Source: Syngnathus acus
Lineage: Eukaryota; Chordata; Actinopteri; Syngnathiformes; Syngnathidae
Direction: 5' to 3'
NCBI RefSeq assembly: GCF_901709675.1
Contig: NC_051103.1
Coordinates: 5,069,501 to 5,133,500, forward strand
DNA length: 64,000 nucleotides
In this document: positions 40,814-63,746 of the stretch, piece after piece
Layout: every line of letters starts with the position of its first letter
Position numbering within the stretch: position 1 is the first letter of the stretch
Notes under the pieces: model-generated
The model's input: only the letters and a program-made list of their open reading frames with translations
Databases searched by the model: none
What the model was told of the DNA's origin: nothing
Program-made: the position numbers and the translations under genes

Positions 40814-41897
40814 TCACTCCCACGGGGCCTCGGCGCCGTCATCCGCGGAGGCGTAAACAGTCAGTTCCTCGTACAAATCCCCTCCTTCGCACGCCTCGAT
40901 GGTCAGGCCCTGCACGCGAACAAACATGCATTGCATTACATTGTAACTTTTGTTTTTAAGTTTGTCACCTAACTCACCTCGTAGATGTGTTCGATTTCGG
41001 GCTCCTCGTAGATGTGCTCTTTAGTTTTCAACTAATCACAAAAAAAAAGGCAATTCAAAAGGGTTGATTTTTTTAAAACACACTTTTAATACCCCCAAAT
41101 TATCCAATGAGGAGCAGCCAACTAGTGACCTGTGCTCATTTCTTTTTTGTCTTCTCACCATTTTGCCATTACGGCGAAGTAAAAGCGCCACGACGACGGC
41201 CAGCATCAGGCCCTGAACGACCATAAGGGCGTCTTTCATGTTGCTTCGACGTACTGCCTGTGCTCGGTTGATGGGCCCTGTCATGAAAAAAAAAAAGTTA
41301 CACGTAAACTGGTGATGTTATAGCATTAAAGGTAGACATTATTTCAACTTACTGGCAACTTGCAGCTGAGTGCCGCTCCCCCACGTCTTGTTGATGCGAC
41401 AGAAGTAGACCCCGCTGTCCTCGAAGCTCAAATCGTGGAGGATGAGGAAGGCGTTGAGTGTGAGGTCTTTATCACGAGTCATAGCGTCTTCGAGCAGGCG
41501 CCATTGAGCGACTTCTTGGTCATGGCGGTCCGCCTTGTACCAATGCACCTCGGCCGGCAGGTGCTGGTGGGATGAGGCGCAGTAGACGGTGACGTAGCGG
41601 CCGGGCCTGACGCCGTAGAAGCGCGGCTTCTGGGTGATGGCGAGCTCGCGGAAAACAGCGGCTGAGAGGACCAAAGTCAAAACATTAAAGTCCACTTTTT
41701 GCAACCAATAAAACACAAAAACACAAGATATAAAGAATACTAGTAGACCAACTTCCTCTTTCCTCCAGATGTCCAGGAAGTGAAGCGAGTCCCCCAAAAT
41801 AACACACAAAAACAAAATAATTAAGATTTATTTTACCTGACACGTGGAGCAGCGTTAACGCGCACAGTCCATAAAGAAACCAGATCATGACGGCCAT
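40814..41897 (-). CDS. cd79b: B-cell antigen receptor associated protein beta (CD79b)
   Basis: This is a signalling subunit of the B-cell receptor. Five exons encode a signal peptide (MAVMIWFLYGLCALTLLHVS) and one V-type Ig domain with the usual pair of cysteines (VTVYC ... DSGVYFC). A short stalk leads to a TM helix (MKDALMVVQGLMLAVVVALL; human NTLKDGIIMIQTLLIILFII) and a cytoplasmic tail. The tail is HIYEEPEIEHIYEGLTIEAC, then EGGDLYEELTVY. The K-D-x5-Q TM signature and the location next to scn4a (as in human 17q23.3) favour CD79b over CD79a. The two YxxL boxes are ten residues apart, not the usual 6-8. The Ig G-strand reads GSGTQL, where mammals have GCGTEL. An upstream in-frame ATG at 41945 would add residues before the signal peptide and was not used. 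Confidence 0.87.
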
Positions 41898-43014
41898 GCA
41901 AAGACACAAAAAGCATTCATCAAAATGTTGGTGGTGTGCAGTCATGAAGAGAAGAGCAGAGGAGGAGAGACAAAGAGGGCGGAGCTGCAAGCTCCCAAAA
42001 GTCAAATGACGCATTAAGGCATTAAAAAAAAGGACTGTATTGGGGAAAAAAAAGGGAGATTGCTGTTACATTAAGGAAACGAGCCAGTAAATGCCACAGG
42101 TTCCTTCCAGGAATTGCTCCAGGTAAAAAGACGTTTTTCCTTTGTTATGGCGGCCACTAGATGGCGCCCTTTAGACATCCCCAAACAGGAAAACACTTTC
42201 CTCTTTAATTCAGATTTTACAGTCACAAATAAGACCCAATTCAGACGGTACAACACACATGCATCTCCACTGCTTCCCAAATGTAAACAAAGTTTGAGTC
42301 AGCATTAAAATAGGCTGGTCAAAGTTACCGACGGTAAATAACACAAAAATGATTTCTTCCCCTTAAAAGGACACACTAGTTTTGAACAACACATCTGCGT
42401 ATGTGTAGGTAATATTTAAAATAAGACCTTTTCAATTAAGACAGTTAGTGGAAAAAAAAACTTTTGAGAGTCACCGCAGCATCAACGTGAGGCCAAAAGC
42501 GACTTGAAGAGTTGACCTATTAATAATATGATTAATATCATATGGACATGTAAACATGAGTCCTGTCCTTTCGAAGGCCCCCTGGCACGACAACAGGAAG
42601 TAGACAAAAACATCTATCTATCACACGCGCTGATGGGCGAAGTTCGCTTTTAGACGCTCATCATCCCCATTGGCTGCAACTGGACCTGGACAGGCCCAAA
42701 AATAAACGTAGTGCAAGATTCGAGCGGCTCTCGCTACATGTTAGCCGCTGCTAATGAGCCGCGATGTTCAACTTTGACCATTTTTTTTTTGTCTGTGTGC
42801 AACTTCAGGTTAATAAACGTCTGCTGCCACAGTGCGTTGAAAGAATCCAAAGTTTGATTCGGAGACTCCCAAAAGTCATCTTAAGACTGCTCTGGAGAAC
42901 TTGAACATGACAAGCAAGCCTTCTTGCATTCATCAAAACATTCATTTGAGTTTTGAGGGAGGATTGAGATCTTTGGATCCTCGTAAAAATGTCAACAAAA
43001 AAAGTTTTTTTTGG
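41898..43014. other. Interval between cd79b and scn4a
   Basis: Upstream sequence of cd79b and the scn4a 3' UTR. No recognisable coding exon. Short open frames here have no splice-supported continuation. Confidence 0.55.
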
Positions 43015-51306
<8,292 letters not shown>

Positions 51307-53640
51307 CTTGGCATTGCGAAGGGCTACCGCCGCACAGGGGTCACCCTAGGTGGAACTGCGAGGTGGAAAATTGTGATTAGGTTTTTTGGAGCATATCAGC
51401 AAGCTGTGGAAGCAATCAACCAATGAGATCCATCAATCACACGCATGAATGGCTGTTGCCCACCTACACGCAGACACATTCGTAGAGAGAGAGTGATAAC
51501 ACAGCGGATGATGCATTCCCACATGTGAGCAGGATTCGGTGGCCCCCCAGCTGCTAGCGGCTGTCAAGACCAAGCGTCGAGTTACAGGAGCCGAATGACT
51601 GCGCTCATTCCTTCGCCCGCCTTCACATCCCCTCCCGATCAACAGCTCGGATCTCCGACCCGACTACACGACACGGGTGGGGGCTCCGAACACAAGTGCG
51701 CTTCCGCCTTCGCACCCTCGACTGCACTTTGCGAGCCCCCTGGCCAAGTGGCTACCAGACATCTGATCGTTCACCATCGCCTCCACGTATACCCAAGACA
51801 CTGTTGGACTGAAAAGGACAAGAAATGCTTGACTTGAAATCCCCAGCGAATATCTGGGGGTCAAATGTACAGTAAATAAACAAGTTGCTTAAATAGAATG
51901 GATAAAAGAAGAGTTACACAACTAACTCAGTCAACTGCAATATTCGTCGTGCGTTAGCGATAAGCTATCACAGACGCTTGGCCCCAACGCTTTCTTTAAC
52001 ATTCGCCACGTGCCTTCCCTGCTGCGTTCTCACGGGGTCAAATCACTCCCTGTCAGCTGCCAATTAACCCCGTATTTCGAAGCCTATAGGGAGTCGGCGC
52101 CGGACTAATTCCTAGCTTTACACCTGTAAACTGCGGCCTGCGTGTTACAGCATCGTGATTGGCCGCAAGGGTCCTCTGGATCTGATGACTCTGGAAATAT
52201 CTGCATGCATCGTGCGGTTACTGCTGAGAGGGCAGCTGAGAGTGGCATCGCATACCCCCGGCGAGCTGTAAAGACCAGAGCTAAGCCGGCCCGTACGCTC
52301 TTGAGGCCCCACAGACATACATTGGAGCCTTGTGATTAATAGACTTTGACAGGAGCACATGCCTCGCATTTGTATCTGCATTAAAAGCAAAAATAGGTGA
52401 GGAATTGAACGGAATCAGAATTTGTTCTTGATGTGCAGTTTTTCAAACTCAGCCTCTGACCCATTTGGCCTTTGCTCGAACGGCAAAGTAATCTGAGTAG
52501 ATTACATGTGGGAAGAAGTAAAACAGGAGGAGGGCACGATATGAAATGTGTACCATGTCGCCATGAATCAAGAAGTAACTTGCAACTTGACGTTAACCCC
52601 GCTTCACTTTTTCATCTTCCCCAGGAAAACACGGCGGCCGCAGCCAAGTACTTTGTCACATGGTCGCGCTTGGTGAAAGAAACCCAAAACCCCACACCCT
52701 TGTCTTCCAAGAGTCCGTGAACGTGTGACGGCAGATGCAGTAAAGACACTTTAGGTGGTGGACAAAAAGGAAAAAAAAAAAAAATCAACATTATGGAGGA
52801 AGCAGGATGGTTTGGGGAAAACAAAATGGAGTTGAAAATACGACGGTGGACGATCTCGTTGTCGACGGCACGCCCTGCTAAGTGCAGTGTGAAAAGGGCA
52901 CAATAGAGGTACAATGCAAAGGAGAAGGTCCACGATGGACATCAAAATGCGAGACTTAACACACACATGCAAAACCACTACAGAGAAGTCTCCCCATTCC
53001 AAATATGACCCCAAGCTCAATTACAGGTCTATGCTTATTATTAGAACAAATGTGAGCTAACTATATCTTTAATTCAAGCCCAATAACTTCAACTGTGGCC
53101 CCAAACAAATCAAACTTTCACATTTTGGCAGTTTTTATATTAATGGAGAAAAAAAAATTGGAACTCTTGGGGTTGTGGGGAAGTGGCAGTTTCAATCTCC
53201 TAAAGTGGACGTAAACACCTCAATGCAACCTTTTCACCTCAGAAGTTTTCAACCTGTAGCACGAAATGAGACTAATTAAAGTTAATGTAAGCGAGAAAGA
53301 GAAGACAACACACGAGAAAGGTAAAAGGTCAAATACCTGCCACGGTAGTGCAAAGGATCCCACAGAATCCAGTCTAGTGGACAAGAAGGAAAATAAATCC
53401 TGTCGTCGTTGTCGTCCTGAGGAAGACGTGCTTGTGATTCGTGACTGCCCCGGCCGGCGGCAGTAGTAGGTTGTGTGATCTCTGTGAGGGGCAGCTGCTG
53501 CTGACGCTGACGTACCACAGCCTGAAATCGGAGGCGTCGCTCCTCCACGGCAGGTTAGCATCATTCACATCTCCTTCTCGGTGCCCACTTTCCTAGCCGC
53601 AAAAGCAAATGAAAATCCATGTCAATTAAGAATGCAAGAT
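51307..53640. other. scn4a upstream region
   Basis: No coding exon was recognised on either strand. The segment probably holds the muscle promoter and non-coding leader exon(s) of scn4a, but I could not place a TATA box or first exon with confidence. Several open frames of 60-115 codons show no family similarity. Confidence 0.45.
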
Positions 53641-54452
53641 AATTTGACTAGGTGTGTGGTTTATTTTTTTTAAGCATGTTCCTATATAAAATATTATGGA
53701 TTTTATAAAGTAACAATTGATTAAATTATGTACAAATAAATAAATATTAATAATAATAATAATAGCTTGGCTAAAATAATATAATAATTAAAACCAAAAT
53801 GAAATAAATTACAACATTAAAAACCTATGTAAAAAATAAATCACACAAATGTAAACAATGTGAAAAGCATTACAGCATTAAATAATACCTTAGAATTATT
53901 TACTACACTAATTGAAAATACTAAAGTAGACTAAATTAATATTAATTTATTAATTCTGTAAAGTTGAATAACAATGGCATTACAGCGTTAAATAGTACCT
54001 TAGAATTATTTACTACACTAATTGAAAAAAATAACAAGATAGACCAAATTAATATTGATTTATTAATTCTTTAAAGTGTAATAACAATGGCACAGATTAG
54101 TCGGAACCTTTTCAAGGCTAGTCTGGGGACTATTAAAAAAGCGACACTGTTACCATAGAAACACAAACAAACACATCCGGAAGTGAAGTCGTGTTTGGCA
54201 ACTGGTTTGTTTCATCCTTTTCTTTCTTGTCATCTTAAAAGGTCAGTGAATTTATTTGGAGAGAATTACAATGTAGCTAATTATTATTTTTCATTTACAG
54301 TGACAGTGATTTTGCTTGTTTTCTTTAAAAAAAAACAAAATAAAACGAGCCAATGACTTCATATTTGAGATCAACCTAGTTGAACAGACTTTTGTGTTAG
54401 TGCAATCATATGAATTACAAATTTAATTCTACTACCCTGACAGAGTCAAAAC
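53641..54452. other. AT-rich interval before the DYDC gene
   Basis: Strongly AT-rich with (TAA)n near 53744-53763 and a two-copy tandem duplication (listed separately). The right end (about 54170-54240) is less AT-rich and probably includes the promoter of the plus-strand gene. Confidence 0.5.
53867..54089. repeat. Two-copy ~110 bp tandem duplication in AT-rich DNA
   Basis: Copy 1 starts GCATTACAGCATTAAATAAT at 53867 and copy 2 starts GCATTACAGCGTTAAATAGT at 53977. Both continue ACCTTAGAATTATTTACTAC and end TAATAACAATGG-like. Copies are about 110 and 113 bp and over 85% alike by eye. Confidence 0.85.
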
Positions 54453-57016
54453 ATGGATTCCGAGTTCGTCAAGACTCATCTGGGTTCATGTCTGGCAGAG
54501 GGGCTTGCTGAAGTGGTAGAGCAGCGCCCCATGGACCCCATCCAGTTTTTGGCTCACTGGCTGTACAAATACAACTCCAACGTTGAATATGAAGAAAAGG
54601 TCAAACAAATAAATAAATGAATAAAAAGTTTACTTTGTTTATTTTGTCAATAGATGGCGCTGTTGTCTAACGTTTCGAGAGTGATAGTCTGTTTTATATT
54701 ACCATTCAGATAAAAAATTGTGGAATATTTATAAAAAAATATTTTTTTTACAGAAACAGACCCGGTTGGCACTTATGGAGAAGGAAAGAGCTAAAGCCGG
54801 CGAGAAGGACACCAAAAAGGATGCTGGGAAGGACGCCGAGAAGGAGCCAGCTGTAAAAGTACCTAACTTTTATTTTAATTTATGTTTTGCCATTTGGTGT
54901 AGTCGCATTCCAGAGGTCAGTCAGCAGTTAGAAAGCAGCAAGTTCAGCCAAGAGTTGGGATGAATGGGAGGTGAAGAGCAGGCAAGGTGAAGGCAGAGAA
55001 TCAGATGAAATGTTGTAGCTTTGAAGAGTATTTGACACTCGGCACCTTAACAGCTCTCTAAAACGGAGCCTACAGGACCAGAAGATCATGTGGGAGCCAC
55101 ACACGAACCTGTGAGCGACCCCCATGAGCAAGAAACCCAACAGCAAAGTGGACTTCTGGAACATGATCAGGAGGTGAAAAAAAAAACATCAAAACGTGTT
55201 TGGTGGTGGTTCTTCTGCATGTGCATGCAAAGTATGTTGACCTATGAGCACGGGGTTAGGGTGAGCTATGTATGGGGGAAGAAAGAGAGACCTTAGCTGG
55301 TTTGGGATCCATCTTGCGGAGAGACACGTGTTCATTTGTCCACCAGGTGAAGACGACTAATAACGGAACTGCTCCAGTTGTCTCTCCGCGGACCGACGTC
55401 ATCCAGCAGGACCAGCCCGAAGTGGAGAAATCCCGAGAGGAGAACGTGGTGAGTTCAAGAATGGTCTTATTGAGTTGAGTGGAGAACCCAGCTGGGAACA
55501 GAAGCATGGTGCAAGTTGAGAGACACAAAACCAGATGAGAGGAATGAGGACAAATTAACTTACAGAATTCTCCTGACACCTTTTTACCAGAAGGACGAGA
55601 ATGCTGAATCTGCAAGGATGGAATCCTCTCCATCTGAGGCATCCCAGATTGAAACCACACCAGCTGGGACCTCTCATACAGAATCTTCACAGATAGAGTC
55701 TGCAGAAATGAAATCCACCCAAGTTAAGTCCATGCAAGGAGAAGCTAAGCAGGGGGAGTCCTGGCAGGTTGATACGTCCCAGACAGAGTCTATAGAATCC
55801 ATCCAGGCTGAGACCTACCAAGCAGATATCCCAGACAAGTCCTCCCAGGCTGAGGCCTCCAATGTGGAATCAACACAAGTTGAGAGCTCCCAGGCAGAGG
55901 ATGTGGATTTGGGGTCCACGCCAGGGGAGTCTGCGCAGGCCAAGTCCATGCAATCGGAATCTTCTCCAGCTGAGAGCTACTACTCAGACTCTACAAAAGC
56001 TGAGACCTCCCAGGTTGAGTCTGCACAGGTGGAGTTCACACCAGAGGCATCTGCACAGGCAGAGTCCACTCCGGCTGAATTCACCCAAGTTCAGAGCCCC
56101 CGGGTGCAGTCTGGGCAGGTGGAGTCCATGCAATCGGAATCTTCTCTAGCTGAGAGCTACTACCCAGACTCTGCACAAGCTGAGACCTCCCAGGTTGAAT
56201 CTGCCCAGGTGGAGTTCACATCAGGAGCATCTGCGCAAGCAGAGTCCACTCCGGCTGAATTCACCCAATTTCAGAGCCCCCGGGTGCAGTCTACACAGGG
56301 CGAGTCCGTGCAGAAGGAGTCCACACTGGTGGACTCTGTGCAGGATGAGACCTCTCAAGCTAAAGTCTCCCACATGGAATCTGAACAAGCTGAGACCTCT
56401 CATCCCAAGTCTGCAGAGATGGAATCTCCAACGGTGGACCTAGCTCAGTCTGAGACCGCCATTTCCGAGTCCTTTGAAGCTGAAGTCTCTGACATTGAAT
56501 CCAAACACATTGAGACCTCAGAGTCTGCACTGGTGGACTCCTTAATACTGGAGTCTACGCAGGTCCAGAATCCAAGTGTGGAGTCCACAGAGGCTGAGTC
56601 CTCTCAAGTTGAGTGTGCTAAGTCCGAGTCTATGCAGGTGGAGTCAAAGTTGGAGGCGCCTACGCAGGCTGAGGCTCCGCAGGTTGAGGCCCCCCAGATT
56701 CAACTAACTGAGTCCAACCCAGTCCCGGCGGTTGACAACCAGTTGGCAAAAACTGAAGAGGTGACCCCTGATTCAAATTCAACAGCAGTTGTTCAAGGCT
56801 CGGAAGAGGTTGGTGAAATACATTTTGGTTGCTAACACGTTACGGTAACGCCACAGGTCAATTCAGCACCAGCACATCTGAAAAAGAAAAAAAAAAGAAG
56901 CCATCAAAACTATCGTGAATGTTATTCATGCATTTTTTTAATATGATTTTTGTTTAATGGTGACTAATATTTGTGTGGCTTTGCAGGTAGTAACAGAACA
57001 GCAGAAAAATGACTAA
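54453..57016 (+). CDS. DPY30-motif (DYDC-type) protein with long pentapeptide-repeat tail
   Basis: Exon 1 encodes a DPY30 dimerisation motif ([20 protein letters not shown] then [13 protein letters not shown]), matching DYDC1/DYDC2. These small axonemal/ciliary-type proteins dock on AKAP-like partners. Exon 2 is a Lys/Glu-rich stretch. Two short exons follow, then one very large exon (55591-56808, 406 codons) of degenerate pentapeptides such as [10 protein letters not shown], and a tiny last exon VVTEQQKND. The total is about 580 residues, against about 180 in mammals. An alternative ending may use an exon after CCACAG at 56856. An AATAAA is at 57115. The adjacent prxl2a orthologue is also the human neighbour of DYDC1/2 (10q23.1), supporting dydc2-like identity. 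The tail has no recognised function. Confidence 0.8.
55591..56808 (+). repeat. Degenerate 15-nt / pentapeptide coding array with 180-nt higher-order duplication
   Basis: The frame is filled with units close to E-[ST]-[STA]-Q-[VA], about 75-80 copies. Within it, 55948-56127 and 56128-56307 are near-identical 180-nt blocks, exactly twelve 15-nt units each. Both start ATGCAATCGGAATCTTCT, so the second arose by recent in-frame duplication. Confidence 0.9.
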
Positions 57017-57638
57017 ATCGCTGCTTGAGGGTCCACTGATGAACAATTTTTGAATATCCTACATTCATCATTGCATATGAGCCTATATAAAAAAAATGCC
57101 CTCTGAAATATTCAAATAAACATTATGTACTTGAAACAACACCGTGTGCTACTTTTTTGTATAAGTTGAAAAGTTTCACTGCATTTTTGGTGAATATTTT
57201 TCTCAATTTGTCTGCCATGCGTCAGAGGTAATTTGTGGATGGTCCCTAAAACAGACGTCCGTTTGACATGTCACCCGAGGACATTTAATTTGTAGACGGT
57301 CTCTAAATTAGACAGATGCTTGCGCGCATGTATATTTGAACAGAAATAGACTAAAAAGTAAAGTTCGCTCAACAAACAGGAAACGATTGTGCTCATTTTA
57401 AGGAAGGAGTGTACTCCTATTATCTCTGGTGACTTTTAAACCAGAAAATCGTCGTTGCACAATGACTGCTTTATGACGTCGCACCACCCGATTAAATAAA
57501 ACGAATGAAATTGTGACGTGCGCGTTCATGAAGGCGTCGCGGTAACACGCACGGAGCGTCAGCAAGAGAGCTGCGGACGAGGTGGACGTCAAACAATTTC
57601 CGGAGTAAGAAGTACAGAGAAGGAGCAGGAATAGCGGA
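57017..57638. other. 3' UTR of DYDC-like gene and promoter of selenou1
   Basis: AATAAA for the upstream gene at about 57115. GC-richer CpG-bearing DNA at 57520-57638 is the likely selenou1 promoter and leader. No coding exon was seen. Confidence 0.55.
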
Positions 57639-58806
57639 ATGGCTGTCCTGGTCCAAGTCGCAACGGCTGCGGGTGGCCTGGTGGCCCGATTTTTCAACTT
57701 CGTGACGGATATGTTCCTCACGAAGCCGCTGAAGGCCAGCCTTCAGTATCTAGAAGAAGCTCAGCTCACGACTTTGAGTGCAGGTAAGTGTGCTCTCGCT
57801 AACTTTTGCCGAGAAGGATTTAAAAAAACAAAAAAAACAAAGGGGACTTTGTTGAGTTTACAATGTGGCTGCTTTGTAACCCTTTGCCTCCTTCCTTCCC
57901 TTCTTGGCTTTAGTCACTTCTTTCAATTCCTTTCTATCAATTCGCCCTTGACTTACACCCACGATTGCTTCACCTATTTCCTTTCACCCGCATTTCAAAA
58001 TTGTCAAACCTGACTTTCCTCTCTTTGCTGTCAGTTAATCCCCCTGCAACAACTTAATATCCACCTTCAATTTCAGAGAAGACAAAGTTGAAGGCCAAGT
58101 CTCTGTGGGAGCAGACGGGCGCTGTCATTATGGCGGTGCGCAGACCAGGATGATTTCTGTGCAGAGAGGTAAACATTTTGATGACGGCACTTACCACTTA
58201 GCATGATGGAAGCTTAACACGCTGTCATCCAGGAAGCTGCAGAGCTGTCCTCTCTGAAGCCCCAGCTGGACCAGCTTGGGGTTCCACTGTACGCCGTGGT
58301 CAAGGAGAACATCAGCGATGAGGTCCAGAAATTCAGGAATTATTTCAACGGGGAGATCTTCTTGGATGAAAAGGTCTTTTGGAGAAAACTATGAAGTTCA
58401 TCTTGTGTTTCACCGAGTCTGAATTTTCACGCTGTGCTTCTGTCCGTCGCAGAAATGCTTCTATGGACCTCGTGAGCGACGGTTGGGCCTCCTGGCGTTC
58501 CTTCGTGCCGGGGTGTGGATGAACGGCCTCAGGGCATTCGGAAAGGGCTTCAAGGGCAATATCTTGGGAGAGGGCTTCGTGCTTGGCGGCGTTTTTGTCA
58601 TCGGACGTGAAAAGCAGGTAGAAGTGACACAATTCAATCTGTGGATAACCAAGTCGGGAAAACTTTTTTTTTTCCCTTCCCAGGGAATCCTACTGGAACA
58701 CCGAGAGATGGAGTTTGGAGATAAGGTCAAAATTGAAGATGTGATGCAAGCTGTCAAGGAAATCACACAAGAGCTCGTGCCTGTGGAGAATAATGTCACT
58801 GAGTAA
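57639..58806 (+). CDS. selenou1: Selenoprotein U1 (peroxiredoxin-like 2A), with TGA-encoded Sec
   Basis: This is a thioredoxin-fold redox protein, a selenoprotein in fish and Cys-containing PRXL2A/FAM213A in mammals. Five to six exons encode 221 residues. An N-terminal hydrophobic segment is followed by TKPLKASLQYLEEAQ, KAKSLWEQTGAVIMAVRRPG, then in-frame TGA (residue 74) and FLCRE. Human has RRPGCFLCREE at the same place. The frame then continues intact (LDQLGVPLYAVVKENI, GEIFLDEKKCFYGPRERR, GEGFVLGGVFVIG, GILLEHREMEFGDKV). So the motif is U-x-x-C, and the TGA is Sec, not a stop. A strong SECIS candidate follows the TAA. The start has MAVLVQVATAAGG in a short hydrophobic stretch. It neighbours the DYDC gene as in human 10q23.1. 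Confidence 0.95.
58151..58153 (+). other. Selenocysteine codon (TGA) of selenou1
   Basis: This in-frame TGA lies between GGA (Gly73) and TTT-CTG-TGC (Phe-Leu-Cys77), near the end of an exon closed by GAG|GTAAAC. Conserved coding continues on the other side. It occupies the position of the first Cys of the CxxC pair in mammals. Confidence 0.93.
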
Positions 58807-58849
58807 CCTAACCTGCATGCATAGATGACTTGTGTAGCAAAAAGCCTCC

Positions 58850-58912
58850 CAGTCTGTTGATGACGGTCTGTTTTCAAACTCTACGGAGCAAACAGAGTTG
58901 ATGTTTTTAAGA
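58850..58912 (+). promoter_or_regulatory. SECIS element, form 2, in selenou1 3' UTR
   Basis: The core ATGA is at 58860-58863 and the opposing TGAT at 58899-58902 (non-canonical G.A pairs). Twelve nt after ATGA comes the AAA apical bulge (58876-58878). The stem TCTGTTT pairs with AAACAGA, and a mini-hairpin CTC-TACG-GAG sits on top, giving form 2. It begins about 50 nt after the stop. Confidence 0.88.
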
Positions 58913-58934
58913 CTTGGGATTCCTTTTCTTATGC

Positions 58935-58940
58935 AATAAA
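58935..58940 (+). promoter_or_regulatory. selenou1 polyadenylation signal
   Basis: AATAAA lies 33 nt beyond the SECIS 3' quartet, so the SECIS is included in the mature mRNA. Confidence 0.75.
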
Positions 58941-59938
58941 ATATGTCATGGCACTTGAGAGAGCTTGTTATTTTACATACAACAGAACTTTGCATATGAT
59001 CACTGACAATTTCAAACTGAAAAAAATTATATATATATATATAAATAAAATATGGTTTAAAATTCATAAAAGGTTAATTATATAAGGTCATCCGACTTGA
59101 TTAGGGTGGCTGTTTAGTTTACAGTGCCGTCCAATCGTTTACCTCCTACTCAAGCTCGATCAACCAATCAGCGTGCAGCAGAGGCGGGTCTAATGTCGAG
59201 TCCGGCCGGGTGCGACGGACGTCTTCGCTCAAAATAGATCCACTCGGGCCGACCGAACGACTTGGATTAGCGTGGGGGGGTTTAAATTTAAAACAAGGTA
59301 GAATATTTTCAGTGTGACAGAATTATTTTCACCTTCTTTACATGATTGTTTTTGCAGCTTTCAGGCAAGGACTGATGGAAAAGAGACTTTGTTTGTATAA
59401 TGCTCGGTAAGTTGTTCATTAATTGGAGTTACTGAGTTTTGTCTGTCTCGATATCGGCAAAATGGCTAAAGCGGGTATTAAGTTACGGTAAATGTATTTG
59501 TATGTTTAGTTTTGCATCGCTCAGGCTTTTCATTGACGCTGTCCGTGGTTCTGGGGGAAGCCCTGGGGTGATGTCACGGGTGTTAATGCGTTGCCATGGC
59601 AGCGCACCACGTGATCACCTGACTTCCCTTAACTACTTCGCACAAGCTAATCCCACACTTTAGAATAGGGCAATATGGTTGGAATTAAAAAAAAATGTCT
59701 CTAAGTACAGTAATAGTATTTGATATTCACCAGGAAGTTGAGAAAGATGAATCATGGGAAAGAAGGGCGGGACTTGTGACTTTAGGATGCCAAAAAGTCA
59801 GCTGTTGTGTCACACAGGTAAGTTTTGACCTGTAAATTGACATTTTTGAACACAATGTAACAAATGTGCTCTTTACCCAGTCTGGCGGCTTTCCTCCCCA
59901 TTCTGTGCTGCTGAACGAGGTCGGCGCCGGCAGGCTCC
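58941..59938. other. Intergenic and leader region of pdzd7
   Basis: GC-richer DNA near 59130-59260 may be the pdzd7 promoter. Exon-like non-coding leader sequence ends before a CCCAG acceptor at about 59880. No other coding exon. Confidence 0.5.

Positions 59939-63746
<3,808 letters not shown>

Noticed and set aside
57639-58806. Pseudogene call for the peroxiredoxin-like gene because of an internal TGA
   Set aside because: The TGA is at the known Sec site of fish SelU, the frame stays open afterwards with conserved residues, and a SECIS candidate follows.
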